From NCBI RefSeq assembly GCF_000682735.1, contig NZ_AWFD01000001.1:186001-250000 (forward strand): DNA of 64,000 bases. The letters run 5' to 3'. Every line of letters starts with the position of its first letter. Within the stretch, counting starts at the first letter, position 1. Origin of the DNA: Hyphomonas sp. CY54-11-8 (GTDB lineage: Bacteria; Pseudomonadota; Alphaproteobacteria; Caulobacterales; Hyphomonadaceae). Positions 32,442-41,535 of the stretch are shown here, piece after piece. The notes under the pieces are model-generated. The model searched no databases and was not told the DNA's origin. It worked only from the letters and a program-made list of their open reading frames with translations. A program made the translations under genes and the position numbers.

Positions 32442-33038
32442 TTATTCCTTTCCGGGTTGGGCCACATAGTCCGGATCGGCATAGGCGACGCTGTCGACCT
32501 GCATGATCCGGCTCTGAATTTCGTTGATGGTTGCGCGCGTCGGCTCAAGGCCGGGCGGCAGGCGATATCCCAGCCGGATCTCGCCTGAATAGCTGGCCCC
32601 GACGAGCCGGAAATCCTGCAGCACCGGATAGCGCGACTGCAGATTGGCCCAGGCGATGTCGGCGGCGGCGCGGTCACGCTTGAAATTGCGGGAGATCACG
32701 TCGATCTCCGGCTCGCCCTTGATGCGGACGATATAGACGATTTCCGTCCCGTCCGCGCTGATCTGGGCAAGTTTGGTCTCTGCCGGCGTTCTCGTTTCAG
32801 CCGAAGCAGGCAGTTCCGCAGGGCGGACCACAGGCAACGCGTCGCCGGGGCGGAGTTCCGGAACAGGGGCGACCTTTTCGCGGGCTGGCGTCTGGACGGC
32901 CGCTTGCTGTGCGATCGGGGCATGGGCCGGTCCGCCGGACCCGGCCATGACGAAGATACCGGTTGCCCCGGCCAGCATGGCGAGGCCCACAAGCCCCAGC
33001 GGGCCGCCAAGATGGGGAGGGGGCTGGCCGCCGCTCAT
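32442..33038 (-). CDS. Hypothetical membrane-anchored protein in the same operon
   Basis: A 198-residue protein. A hydrophobic helix near the N-terminus ('LGLVGLAMLAGATGIFVMAG') is followed by a Pro/Ala-rich linker. A folded domain (about 90-195) includes 'EIVYIVRIKGEPEIDVISRN' and 'YRLPPGLEPTRATINEIQSR'. I do not recognise the family. Its start abuts the end of the S8 peptidase (consecutive bases 33038/33039). The C-terminal 'VDSVAYADPDYVAQPG' resembles the end of an inhibitor/propeptide-like domain (VAYAEPDYV), so it might bind or chaperone the subtilase. This is an inference. Confidence 0.65.
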   Translation of the reverse strand: MSGGQPPPHLGGPLGLVGLAMLAGATGIFVMAGSGGPAHAPIAQQAAVQTPAREKVAPVPELRPGDALPVVRPAELPASAETRTPAETKLAQISADGTEIVYIVRIKGEPEIDVISRNFKRDRAAADIAWANLQSRYPVLQDFRLVGASYSGEIRLGYRLPPGLEPTRATINEIQSRIMQVDSVAYADPDYVAQPGKE

Positions 33039-35318
33039 TCAGTCTCCACCGCCGGAGGTGCCGACCGGTTCCGGCACGTTTGCAAGGTTCAGGATGCGCC
33101 CGCCGCAGGGGCGGCGGCACATGCCGTCAGAGCCTTCGATCGGGGTCGTTCCCGGATAGTCCGAGCAGAGGCCCGCACATTGCAGGTCCGTACGCGGATC
33201 GGTGGCGGCGAGCAGCTCTGACACAAGCTCGTCCGATGTGGCATCCGGGGTGCGGGCCTTCAGCAGAGCCAGCGCTGCCGAGACGTGTGGGGCCGCCATC
33301 GAGGTGCCCTGCTCATAGGCGTAGTAGCAATCCTGCACGGCTTCGCCGGTGACCGGGTCATAACAATCGGTCGAGGCCTTGGTGGAGAGGATGCCGTCCG
33401 GGCGGGAGTCATTGTCGTCGTCCCGGGCCATTTCCCCGCCGGGAGCGAGAATGTCGACGCCGTCGCCGAAATTCGAATAGGCGGTGATCTCGCCGAGGGC
33501 GTTCCCGGCCGCAACGGAGATGACATTGTCACAGCCGCCGGGGGCGTAATAGGCCGTGTCGATGCGGGCGTTGCCAGCCGCGGAGACGACGACCGCGCCG
33601 CGGTCGGTCACCGAGTCGATCGCATCCTGCAGCGAGGCCGGGCAGTATTCGAACAGGCCGATCGACAAATTGATGATGTCGGCCGGATTGTCGTTCCAGA
33701 CTTCGCTGCCGTCTTCGCCTTCGGCCGGGATCAGGCCGGCGGCCCAGCGGATGGCATCATTGATGTCGGAAAGACGCCCGCCGCATTTGCCGAGGGCGCG
33801 AACCGGCACGATCTTCACGTTCCATGCGCCGCCCGCGACGCCTGCGCCATTGTTGGAGGCCGCTGCGCCTATGGTGCCGGCGACATGGGTGCCGTGGAAG
33901 GAATCGGCAGAACCGGGCACAGCCGGGTTACAGAGATCGCCCGGATCGTTCGGATCGGAATCCCGTCCGTCGCCGTCATTGCCCATGCGCGGGTCGGAAA
34001 CCATGTCCCAGCCCGGTGCGATATTGGCTGAGGCGGCAATGTCCGGATGGGTCATCTGCAGGCCGGTATCGACCACGGCGACGACGACATCGGAGGAGCC
34101 TTCGATGCCCTGCCGGGTCCAGAACTCCTGGAAGCCTGCGCCGCCCAGCGACTGGCCTTCACCGGAGCCCCTCGGTTTCATGTCCCATTGCAGGTCCCAG
34201 AGCGGATCGTTCGGGGTCACTTCCACTTTCACCGGCGTGGTGGAGCCGGTTGTGGGCGTAACGCCGCCCGAGGTGGACGGAGAGCCAGCGGGCGGACGGC
34301 GCACGAACTGGTTCTCGAAGATGAAGTCCTTCTCGACATATTCGAACTGGCCTGAGGCGCGCAGGTCATCGACGAAACAATTCGTTGCGAGCACCGGGTC
34401 TGCCTCGATCGCTTCCAGATCGTTCGGGTCCGGACATCCGGTGCCTTCGTCGATGGCAAGGAAGCTCAGCGATGGATCCTTGGCATCTTCCGGGGAGAAG
34501 AGGGTCGGCCCGGCGCCAGCCACCTGGATCACCATCTGGCCTTCGCGTGACAGGGTCACCTCGGCGTTCATCTTGTACTTGGCCAGCGTGTCCAGCATCA
34601 CGGCATTGGCGTCGCGCTGGGCGACGATGGCCTCACGGTTGACCAGCGACCGGCGGGCAATCTTGCGGGCGGCCAGTTGCTCTTCGACTGGGGCGGATTC
34701 CAGTGAGCGGGGCTGCAGCGAGCGCGTTTTCGAGACAGGGGCAGGTTCGACCTCCGCCCTTGTCTGCATCGCCTGGGTTGCTTCCTCAACCCGCTGCAGG
34801 GACTGCTCACGCGCTTTCGGGTCGAGCTTCACACGCGGTGAGATCCCGACCTCCGGACGAAACAATTCCAGCGACCGGGAGGCTGGGGCGCGGGCACCTG
34901 CATCCGGTGCGGGGGCCGCTGCAACAGGCGCTTCCATTGCTTCTGCCAGAGCAGCCTCGTCCTCGATGTAGAGGTCGCCGTCTTCGATTTCCGCCATGGC
35001 CTCAGCCGGGGGGATGTCTGCCGGCTTCGCGATCACGGACAGGACGGCAAAGGCCGGCTTGTTGGTCGGCTGGCCGGAAATGTCGCTGATCACCTTGCCA
35101 GCAATCGCGCGGGCCTCCACCGGCACGGACCGCATAGGATCCTTCCTGTCGGCCTGTTCGACGATGGTCTCGCCGGTAATCTGCCTGAGGGAGACTTCTG
35201 CGATCTCCCGGGCGCGTTCGAGCCGTTCGCTCTGGCGGTCGCATGCCGAGACGAGCAGCAGGCTGGTCAGCGCTGCCCCGATCAGGAGACGGGCTGATTT
35301 GGTGGACTGGTTCGACAT
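33039..35318 (-). CDS. S8 subtilisin-family serine peptidase (lipoprotein)
   Basis: About 759 residues. A lipoprotein signal ('LLIGAALTSLLLVSAC') is followed by a long N-terminal region. Residues about 290-345 ('TNCFVDDLRASGQFEYVEKD') look like a propeptide end. The catalytic domain has Asp417 in 'VVAVVDTGLQMTHPD', His475 in 'SFHGTHVAGTIG' and Ser673 in 'EQGTSMAAPHVSAAL'. The triad is complete. The frame reaches 35351; the ATG at 35318 after GGGGAA gives the lipoprotein start. It heads an operon with two small envelope proteins and an M23 peptidase, and probably acts at the cell surface. Its substrate is unknown. Confidence 0.9.
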   Translation of the reverse strand: MSNQSTKSARLLIGAALTSLLLVSACDRQSERLERAREIAEVSLRQITGETIVEQADRKDPMRSVPVEARAIAGKVISDISGQPTNKPAFAVLSVIAKPADIPPAEAMAEIEDGDLYIEDEAALAEAMEAPVAAAPAPDAGARAPASRSLELFRPEVGISPRVKLDPKAREQSLQRVEEATQAMQTRAEVEPAPVSKTRSLQPRSLESAPVEEQLAARKIARRSLVNREAIVAQRDANAVMLDTLAKYKMNAEVTLSREGQMVIQVAGAGPTLFSPEDAKDPSLSFLAIDEGTGCPDPNDLEAIEADPVLATNCFVDDLRASGQFEYVEKDFIFENQFVRRPPAGSPSTSGGVTPTTGSTTPVKVEVTPNDPLWDLQWDMKPRGSGEGQSLGGAGFQEFWTRQGIEGSSDVVVAVVDTGLQMTHPDIAASANIAPGWDMVSDPRMGNDGDGRDSDPNDPGDLCNPAVPGSADSFHGTHVAGTIGAAASNNGAGVAGGAWNVKIVPVRALGKCGGRLSDINDAIRWAAGLIPAEGEDGSEVWNDNPADIINLSIGLFEYCPASLQDAIDSVTDRGAVVVSAAGNARIDTAYYAPGGCDNVISVAAGNALGEITAYSNFGDGVDILAPGGEMARDDDNDSRPDGILSTKASTDCYDPVTGEAVQDCYYAYEQGTSMAAPHVSAALALLKARTPDATSDELVSELLAATDPRTDLQCAGLCSDYPGTTPIEGSDGMCRRPCGGRILNLANVPEPVGTSGGGD

Positions 35319-35543
35319 GAGAACGTTCCCCGTGAGTTTCTCAAACAACATCCCAGCCTGCCTAAATTAACCCTATGGAAAGATTATGACGCCGTTTCCG
35401 TCCTGTCCAACCCAAAGGCATTTATTGACAGGCTAATGTGGCGAATGATCGTCCCGCAGGCCGCCTGTCTGACCCTGGGTGATGAGCCCGCCAGATCGTT
35501 TTCCTGTCTGGACAAGCCCGATGACGCGGCAGATGAAGAGAGA

Positions 35544-36821
35544 ATGAGCGAGGGGAGCAAGGAGCCGCCAGACCTGTCGCGCCCGGACCGCCGTGGCGCG
35601 TTTTTCCTGTTGTTCTTCTGCCTGATGGCCATCGGCGCCGGGAACACGATGCTGATCGCCGCCGTGCTGCCGCCGCTTTCGCGCGAAGTCGGCCTGCCGG
35701 ACTGGATGGCCGGGGCCGTGTTTGCCCTCTCGGCCTTCTTCTGGTCGGCCTTTTCCCCAGTTTGGGGCAAACAGTCGAACCGGATCGGACGGAGGCCCAT
35801 CGCGGCGCTGGGTCTGGCCGGGTATTCGGTCTCCATGCTGCTGCTCTACCTGTCCGGCCTTGCCGCCATGACGGGTGCGATCACCAGCACGCTGCTGATC
35901 TTCGCATGCCTTGCCATTTCGAGGTCCTTCTTCGGTATTTTCGGTTCCGGTACGAACCCGGCGGCGCAGGCCTATGTCGCCGACCGGACGAGCCAGGCCG
36001 AGCGGCGAGACGAGATTGCCTTCATTTCCTCGGGTTTCAGCGTTGGCACCGTGGTGGGCCCGGCCTTCGCGGCGGCGCTGGTCGCGACAGCGGGAATTCT
36101 CAGCCCGCTTCTGCTGACGGCGGTGATCGCTGCGATCATGGCGGCGCTTATCTGGTTCCGCCTGCCGGAACAGCGCGAGCCGATCACGGATGCCACGCAT
36201 CTGGATATGGAGACCAATGCCCGGGGGCTCTGGCATTCGCGGGATGTGATGCCCTTCCTCGTCTTTGCGGTCTGCCTGTCATTGGCAACCGGTATCCTGA
36301 CGCAGGTTTTCGTCTTTTCAGTGATGGACAAGCTGAATGTGGGCGGGCCGCAGGCGGCGCAGTACACCGGGCCGGCCTTCACCGTCGGCGCGATGGCAGT
36401 GCTTCTGGCGCAGCTCGTGCTGATTCCGCGCATGAAGATGCGCAACAAGACCCTGATGGTCGTCGGTTGCGTACCGTTGGTCCTCGGCGCGCTGCTCATG
36501 ATCGTGGCGAAGGATTTTGCCACGCTCGTGATGGTGCAGTTCCTGTTGGGGCTCGGGCAGGGGCTCGCCCGGCCGGGTTTCTCCAGCGGCGCTTCGCTGG
36601 CCGTGTCGCCCCAGCTGCAGGGCAATGTCGCGGGCCTTGTCATTTCGGCGAACGGGATGGGCTATATCGTGACGCCCTTCTTCGGTCTGTTCGTCTACCA
36701 GTATGTCGGTGCGAACATCCCGTTCATGATCGCGGCCGGCCTGTTGGTGTTCATGGCGCTCTACGCCTGGTTCGCCCTGCGCGACGGCGTGGGCGAATTC
36801 GATCCCGACGAAGACCTCTGA
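35544..36821 (+). CDS. MFS transporter
   Basis: About 425 residues with 12 hydrophobic segments. 'SFSPVWGKQSNRIGRRPIAA' style loop 2-3 ('GKQSNRIGRRP') is the MFS signature, and 'SRSFFGIFGSGTNPAAQAYV' carries the antiporter-like motif C region. It resembles the TetA/multidrug drug:H+ antiporter branch, but the substrate cannot be told. The frame opens at 35436; the ATG at 35544, just after a purine-rich AGAGAGA, gives a short cytoplasmic leader. It is divergent from the subtilase operon and convergent with the transglycosylase gene. Confidence 0.85.
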   Translation: MSEGSKEPPDLSRPDRRGAFFLLFFCLMAIGAGNTMLIAAVLPPLSREVGLPDWMAGAVFALSAFFWSAFSPVWGKQSNRIGRRPIAALGLAGYSVSMLLLYLSGLAAMTGAITSTLLIFACLAISRSFFGIFGSGTNPAAQAYVADRTSQAERRDEIAFISSGFSVGTVVGPAFAAALVATAGILSPLLLTAVIAAIMAALIWFRLPEQREPITDATHLDMETNARGLWHSRDVMPFLVFAVCLSLATGILTQVFVFSVMDKLNVGGPQAAQYTGPAFTVGAMAVLLAQLVLIPRMKMRNKTLMVVGCVPLVLGALLMIVAKDFATLVMVQFLLGLGQGLARPGFSSGASLAVSPQLQGNVAGLVISANGMGYIVTPFFGLFVYQYVGANIPFMIAAGLLVFMALYAWFALRDGVGEFDPDEDL

Positions 36822-36825
36822 GGGC

Positions 36826-38172
36826 TTAGTTGGTCGAGGCTGTGCCGACGGTCTGGCCGGTGAGCAGTGCCAGCATGCCCTTGGTCGGATAACCGTCTGC
36901 CACGACGCCTTGCGACTTCTGGAAGCCCTGCAGCGCGGTACGGGTCTTGCGGCCCGGAATGCCGTCCACCACGCCCGCATCGAAGCCGCGTGAATTGAGG
37001 TTCGCCTGCAGGATCTTGATCTCTGCCACGGTCAGCGGCTCGATCTCCGTCGGCCAGACGGCGACCGGCACTTTCTTGCCGGTGAAGGCGTCGCCCGACA
37101 GGCCGACCGCGAGGGCGTAGGAGTCGGCATTGTTGTACCGCTTGAACACCTTGAAATTGTTGAAGATCAGGTATTTCGGCCCTGTCGCGCCCGCGGGCAG
37201 CCAGAGTTCGGCATATTCGGCGCCGCCAGTATCGAAGTCGCCGCCGCGGATCGGGATGATGCCATAGCCGCGCCAGGTCTCCATCCGGCGCTCGTTTCCG
37301 TCCGCCAGCGAGAAGTCGAACCCGGTCGGCACGATCACTTCGATGCCCCAGGGCTGGCCGGGCGACCAGCCGGAAGATTTCAGATAATTGGCCGCCGAGG
37401 CGAGGGCGTCGCCCTCATTCTTCCAGACATCCTTTTCGCCATCGCCGTCGAAGTCCTGCGCGTAGGCATAATAGGTCGACGGCATGAACTGGGTCTGGCC
37501 CATGGCGCCGGCCCAGCCGGCGATCAGGTCATCCCGGTGGGCATCGCCGCGTTCGACGATTTTCATCAGGGTCAGCAATTCGCCTTCGGCAAAGGATTTG
37601 CGGCGGCCTTCCACGGCCATGTTGGCCAGCGTGTTCGGGCCATCGAAATTTCCGATGACCGCGCCGAAGGAAGATTCCATTCCCCAGATGGCGGCGATGT
37701 ACTCGGCATCGACGCCATATTTCGCTTCGATGGCGGCGAAGAGGTCGGCTTCATTGTGAAGGTGGGAGGCGCCATTGGAGACGCGGCTGTTGCCGAGCGG
37801 GACTTTCAGATAGTCCCAGATCGGTTTTGCGAACTCGGCCTGATCGCCGATGCCGACGGCCGCCGCCTGGAAGGACGAGCCGAGGTAAAGGTCCAGCGGT
37901 TTGATGTTCTCCAAGAAGGATTTGACGAGGGCCCGGTCATGGCCCGCAGCGACGGCGCGGGCGGAAAAATCCGCGCGCCAGGCATCCATGTCACTGTTTC
38001 CAGTGGGTTTGTAGCTGATCGGCCCGGTGTCGGGCGCCGGCTGGCTGGGCGCGGGTGGCGGAACGGACGGCATACCAGGCGAAGCCTGCGGACTGTGGGC
38101 GCAGGAAACCAGCAGGCCGGCCAGAATTGCCGCACCGGCGATATGCGAGCGCGCGATCGCGAAGCGTGCCAC
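36826..38172 (-). CDS. Lytic murein transglycosylase, MltB-type lipoprotein
   Basis: About 448 residues. The GTG start at 38172 with AGGAG eight bases ahead gives a signal 'AGAAILAGLLVSC' with lipobox. The catalytic SLT/MltB domain has 'AIWGMESSFGAVIGNFDG' with the catalytic Glu, 'GWAGAMGQTQFMPSTYYAYA' and 'DGEKDVWKNEGDALASAANYL'. A C-terminal peptidoglycan-binding domain ('IKILQANLNSRGFDAGVVDG', 'RTALQGFQKSQG') follows. It cleaves the MurNAc-GlcNAc bond to anhydro-MurNAc in the periplasm. An upstream extension of the frame to 38613 overlaps other genes and is not needed. Confidence 0.92.
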   Translation of the reverse strand: MARFAIARSHIAGAAILAGLLVSCAHSPQASPGMPSVPPPAPSQPAPDTGPISYKPTGNSDMDAWRADFSARAVAAGHDRALVKSFLENIKPLDLYLGSSFQAAAVGIGDQAEFAKPIWDYLKVPLGNSRVSNGASHLHNEADLFAAIEAKYGVDAEYIAAIWGMESSFGAVIGNFDGPNTLANMAVEGRRKSFAEGELLTLMKIVERGDAHRDDLIAGWAGAMGQTQFMPSTYYAYAQDFDGDGEKDVWKNEGDALASAANYLKSSGWSPGQPWGIEVIVPTGFDFSLADGNERRMETWRGYGIIPIRGGDFDTGGAEYAELWLPAGATGPKYLIFNNFKVFKRYNNADSYALAVGLSGDAFTGKKVPVAVWPTEIEPLTVAEIKILQANLNSRGFDAGVVDGIPGRKTRTALQGFQKSQGVVADGYPTKGMLALLTGQTVGTASTN

Positions 38173-38283
38173 TTGATATGCTCCTGAAAACAGCCGCGCA
38201 TGACAGCGCGTGTCCTTGACTCTGATGACCGGATTCATTACTCGCACCGCTTTCCAATTCCTTATGACCCACGGGGCCATCCC

Positions 38284-38409
38284 ATGAAAGTCCGTTCGTC
38301 TCTCAAATCGCTCAAGTCGCGTCACCGCGATTGCAAGGTCGTGCGCCGCAAGGGCAAGGTCTATGTGATCAACAAGACCGATCCCCGCTTCAAAGCAAAG
38401 CAAGGCTGA
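38284..38409 (+). CDS. rpmJ: Ribosomal protein L36
   Basis: A 41-residue protein: '[20 protein letters not shown]' and '[20 protein letters not shown]'. This is bL36 with only one Cys, so it cannot form the zinc knuckle (Cys-free, 'C-minus' type, YkgO-like). This form is usual in alphaproteobacteria. The frame extends upstream, but the ATG at 38284 is the correct family start. It binds 23S rRNA in the large subunit. Confidence 0.95.
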   Translation: MKVRSSLKSLKSRHRDCKVVRRKGKVYVINKTDPRFKAKQG

Positions 38410-38440
38410 GCGGAACGTGAATGGGCAATAAGGCGGGAAA

Positions 38441-39049
38441 ATGACCGCCCGGATTGCTCTTTTCGATCTTGGACGGGTCGTGCTCGACTGGGAGCCGGCC
38501 CGTTTATATTCTCGCCTCCTGCCTGACGCGGAAGAGCGCGAGCGATTTCTCTCCGAAATCTGTACGATGGCCTGGCACACCCGCCACGACGCGGGCGTGA
38601 GCTTTGCCGACAACGCGCTGCCATTGATAGCGCAATACCCGCAATACGAAACTGAAATCCGGGCCTGGAGCGGCTGCTGGATGGAAATGTTCGACGGCTA
38701 TATCGACGGCACGCCAGCCCTGATCGACCGCCTCGAGGAACGCGGCGTGCCGCTGTTCGCCCTCTCCAACATGCCGTCGGAACCCTGGCCGATGATGCAG
38801 GAGCATTTCCCCCTGCTGAAACGCTTCCGCCACACGGTGGTCTCCGGCGATATCGGTCTTGTAAAGCCGGACCCGGCGATCTTCGTGCATACGCTGGAGA
38901 AACTGGGCAGCCCGTCGCCGGGCGAGGTGTTTTTCATCGACGACAGCGAGAAGAACACCCATGCCGCCGATGCGCTCGGCTTCCGGACGCACCTGTTCTG
39001 CACCGCGGAGGGGCTGGAGACCGCCCTGGAGGCAGAAGGCCTTCTCTGA
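38441..39049 (+). CDS. HAD-family phosphatase (YihX-like)
   Basis: A 202-residue HAD-IA hydrolase. Motif I is 'IALFDLGRVVLDW', where the second Asp is replaced by Gly, as in YihX-type proteins. 'LFALSNMPSEPW' is motif II, 'GLVKPDPAIF' carries the motif III Lys, and 'VFFIDDSEKNTHAADALGF' is motif IV. YihX-type members dephosphorylate sugar phosphates; specificity here is unknown. It lies 31 bp downstream of rpmJ, possibly in the same transcript. Confidence 0.88.
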   Translation: MTARIALFDLGRVVLDWEPARLYSRLLPDAEERERFLSEICTMAWHTRHDAGVSFADNALPLIAQYPQYETEIRAWSGCWMEMFDGYIDGTPALIDRLEERGVPLFALSNMPSEPWPMMQEHFPLLKRFRHTVVSGDIGLVKPDPAIFVHTLEKLGSPSPGEVFFIDDSEKNTHAADALGFRTHLFCTAEGLETALEAEGLL

Positions 39050-39104
39050 CAGTCTGACAGAAAGAGGACATTGCCCGGCCGTATTGGACGGTTAGTATCG
39101 CGCC

Positions 39105-39641
39105 ATGCTGAGAGCCTTCCTCCTGTTTCTCGCTTTCGTGACCGCCAGCCTGCCCGCGCTGGCGGTGCCGACGGACGAGATGTTCGACAAGCTGAAGGCT
39201 GCGCCCAGCGAGAGCGAAGCCAATGACATCGCGCAGGACATCTGGGCGTCCTGGATGGAATCGGGCTCGGCCACGGTGGACATGATCATGCAGCGCGGCG
39301 TCGAGGCGCAGATGATTGGTGATACCGAGACCGCGCGGACGTTTTACGACCGCGCCATCATGATCAAGCCGGACAATCCGCAAGCCTGGTTCCGACGGGC
39401 GGGCATCTTCCTGGCCGAAGAGAATTTCCCCGAAGCCCTGCGCGACCTGAACGAGACGCTGAAGCTGGAGCCCCGCCATTTCGGAGCCTGGGCCGGGCTT
39501 GGCTCCATGTTCGAGACGATGGGCGCCAACGACCAGGCGCTGGAAGCCTGGCGTGAGGCGCTGGCGATCTATCCCTATATGCGGGACGGGCTGCAGGCGG
39601 AGAAACGCCTCACCAAGATCGCCGAAGGGCAGGGGCTCTGA
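39105..39641 (+). CDS. Exported tetratricopeptide-repeat protein
   Basis: A 178-residue protein with a signal peptide ('LRAFLLFLAFVTASLPALA') and three TPR units from about residue 65: 'GDTETARTFYDRAIMIKPDN', 'ENFPEALRDLNETLKLEPRH' and 'GANDQALEAWREALAIYPYM'. It is probably a periplasmic scaffold; I recognise no specific partner. The next gene, an alpha/beta hydrolase, starts five bases after its stop, so the two are likely co-transcribed. Confidence 0.82.
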   Translation: MLRAFLLFLAFVTASLPALAVPTDEMFDKLKAAPSESEANDIAQDIWASWMESGSATVDMIMQRGVEAQMIGDTETARTFYDRAIMIKPDNPQAWFRRAGIFLAEENFPEALRDLNETLKLEPRHFGAWAGLGSMFETMGANDQALEAWREALAIYPYMRDGLQAEKRLTKIAEGQGL

Positions 39642-39645
39642 GGCC

Positions 39646-40587
39646 TTGCTGACGGCTGCAGCCATCACGCTGGCGGGCCTCGGTGCCGCGGTCGGGCTTT
39701 CTTCGGGGGCCTACACTTCCCGCATTCACAAGGCGCATCCGGCGTCCGGGCGACGGATCGAAGTCGGCGGCTATGGTGTGCACGTGCTGGAGGCTGGTAC
39801 GGCAGGCCCGCCGGTCCTGATGATCCATGGTGCAAGCGCCAATGCGCGCGAATTCACATGGACGCTGGCGCCGGAGCTGGAACAGGATTTCCGTGTACTG
39901 ATGGCTGACCGACCGGGGCATGGCCATTCCCGCCGCCCGCCGGGGGCTGAGGCGCTGGGTGTGCAGGCCGCGCAGATGGCAGGCGTGCTGGAGAAGCTCG
40001 CGCCGGATGAGCAGGCGGTCGTCGTCGGCCATTCCTTTGGCGGCGCGGTGGCGCTGCGCCTTGCGCTCGACCGGCCGGAGCTCGTCAAAGGCCTCGTCCT
40101 GCTGGCACCGGTGACGCATGACTGGGGCGGGGACGGCCATGCCTGGTACAACCGCTTTGCCGCCTCGCGCCTGATCGGCCCGGCCTTCAGCCAGGTCGTG
40201 CCGCTGGTGGGCCCTGCGCAAGTGGGGGCGGGGATTGGCGGCGTGTTCGACCCGTCGCCCGCACCGGAAGGCTATTTCGAAAAGTCGGGCATCGGCCTCC
40301 TGTTCCGTCCACCGGCCTTCCGCGCCAATGCCCGCGACGTGCGTGTGCTGGACAGGGAACTGGCCGCGCAGTCGAAGCGCTATGGCGAGCTCGCCATGCC
40401 GATCACAGTCTTCTCCGGCAGCAAGGACACGGTGATTACGCCGGCCAAACACACCGCCCGCCTGAAGAAGCAGGCCGACATCGAACTGGTCATCCTGCCG
40501 GAGGAAGGCCACATGCCCCACCATAATCACGGAGCTGATGTCGCCGATGCCATACGGCGTCTGGCCAGCCCGCCCGGGAGCCGCTAA
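39646..40587 (+). CDS. Alpha/beta hydrolase with N-terminal membrane anchor
   Basis: About 313 residues. 'LTAAAITLAGLGAAVGLSSG' at the N-terminus is a signal or anchor. The core has the oxyanion 'VLMIHGASANAREF', the nucleophile elbow 'VVVGHSFGGAVAL' (Ser), an Asp near 'ITVFSGSKDTVI' and the His in 'VILPEEGHMPHHNH'. The substrate is unknown. The frame runs further upstream inside the TPR gene; the TTG at 39646, just after that stop, is the simplest start, though its ribosome site is weak. It ends in a strong hairpin terminator. Confidence 0.82.
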   Translation: MLTAAAITLAGLGAAVGLSSGAYTSRIHKAHPASGRRIEVGGYGVHVLEAGTAGPPVLMIHGASANAREFTWTLAPELEQDFRVLMADRPGHGHSRRPPGAEALGVQAAQMAGVLEKLAPDEQAVVVGHSFGGAVALRLALDRPELVKGLVLLAPVTHDWGGDGHAWYNRFAASRLIGPAFSQVVPLVGPAQVGAGIGGVFDPSPAPEGYFEKSGIGLLFRPPAFRANARDVRVLDRELAAQSKRYGELAMPITVFSGSKDTVITPAKHTARLKKQADIELVILPEEGHMPHHNHGADVADAIRRLASPPGSR

Positions 40588-40602
40588 GACGCGGCTCCTT
40601 TT
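40577..40602 (+). terminator. Rho-independent terminator of the alpha/beta hydrolase gene
   Basis: GGAGCCGC and GCGGCTCC pair perfectly over 8 bp around TAAGAC, followed by TTTT and more T/C. The gene's TAA stop lies in the loop. Confidence 0.75.
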
Positions 40603-40652
40603 CCTTTCCAATTCCGATTCTGCCGCCCGCCGGCCAATAACTGGAGTTCCTC

Positions 40653-40913
40653 ATGGACGACGCCCCGATCGAGAACCTCACCGAAGCCAGCCGCGAGAAA
40701 CTGCGCCAGACGGTCGCCAAGATCGAGCGCCTGGAAGAAGAGAAGAAAGAGGTCGCCGAGCAGATCAAGGAGATCTATGCCGAGGCCAAGGCGTTCGGAT
40801 TCGACACCAAGGCGCTGCGCCAGGTCGTGCGCCTGCGCAAGATCGACAAGTCCGACCGTGAAGAGCAGGAAATGATGCTCGAAACCTACCTCATCGCGCT
40901 TGGCGAAGCCTGA
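40653..40913 (+). CDS. gapR: GapR (DUF2312) nucleoid-associated protein
   Basis: An 86-residue helical protein: 'REKLRQTVAKIERLEEEKKE' and 'AKAFGFDTKALRQVVRLRKI' are the DUF2312 pattern. In Caulobacter this protein, GapR, forms a tetrameric clamp on A+T-rich overtwisted DNA, stimulates topoisomerases and is needed for normal growth. The length and motifs match. It stands alone after a terminator and before an unrelated hypothetical gene. Confidence 0.9.
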   Translation: MDDAPIENLTEASREKLRQTVAKIERLEEEKKEVAEQIKEIYAEAKAFGFDTKALRQVVRLRKIDKSDREEQEMMLETYLIALGEA

Positions 40914-40951
40914 GGCTTTCTAGAACCTGCTGATCGGCTTAAACTGCGCCC

Positions 40952-41512
40952 ATGGGCCGGGATGTCGACGAACGGAAAAAGCGAGCCGCGCTGCGCAAAC
41001 TGCGCAAGGCGGCCGAGCTTGCCGAACAGGGCAAGGGCCCGCCCCTGTCCGACTGGGAGCGTGAGTTCCTGGAAGAAGTTGAAGAGCGGATCGAGAAATA
41101 CGGTTCGGCCTTTGCCGATCCGATGAAGGGCGATGAGGGCGAGGCGCTCTCGGCCCTGCAGCAGCTGAAGCTGAAAGAGATCGACAAGAAAGCCCGCGGC
41201 AAGGCCCGCAAGGGCTTCAGCCAGAAATCCGCCTCCGGAAAGAAGACGCCGAAAGGCAGTTTTGCAAAGCGCGCCCCGCCGCGCGTGCGCCAGATCGGTG
41301 ACGATATCGAGGAGGACGTTGCGGCTGAAGCTGTGAAGACGCCGCCGCCTGCGCCGGTGCCCCGCGGCAAGCCGGTATTGAAGGCGGTTCCCAAAAGCGA
41401 TTCGTCCGAACCGGTCCCTGATGCGTACAAGGACAACACGCCCGCACCGCGCCCCGCCGGGCGGCCGGTTTTCCGCGTGATCGACGGGGGCAAGACGGAG
41501 CCTGACACCTAG
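40952..41512 (+). CDS. Hypothetical basic/charged protein
   Basis: A 186-residue protein of unknown family. The N-terminal third is a charged helix ('ERKKRAALRKLRKAAELAEQ'). Then come a Lys/Arg-rich 'KKARGKARKGFSQKSASGKK' and a Pro/Ala-rich tail ending 'RPVFRVIDGGKTEPDT'. It looks largely disordered and possibly nucleic-acid-binding. No domain is recognised. It is 38 bp downstream of gapR, so the two may share a transcript. Confidence 0.6.
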   Translation: MGRDVDERKKRAALRKLRKAAELAEQGKGPPLSDWEREFLEEVEERIEKYGSAFADPMKGDEGEALSALQQLKLKEIDKKARGKARKGFSQKSASGKKTPKGSFAKRAPPRVRQIGDDIEEDVAAEAVKTPPPAPVPRGKPVLKAVPKSDSSEPVPDAYKDNTPAPRPAGRPVFRVIDGGKTEPDT

Positions 41513-41535
41513 CTCCGTATTCTGGGAGCAAGGCC

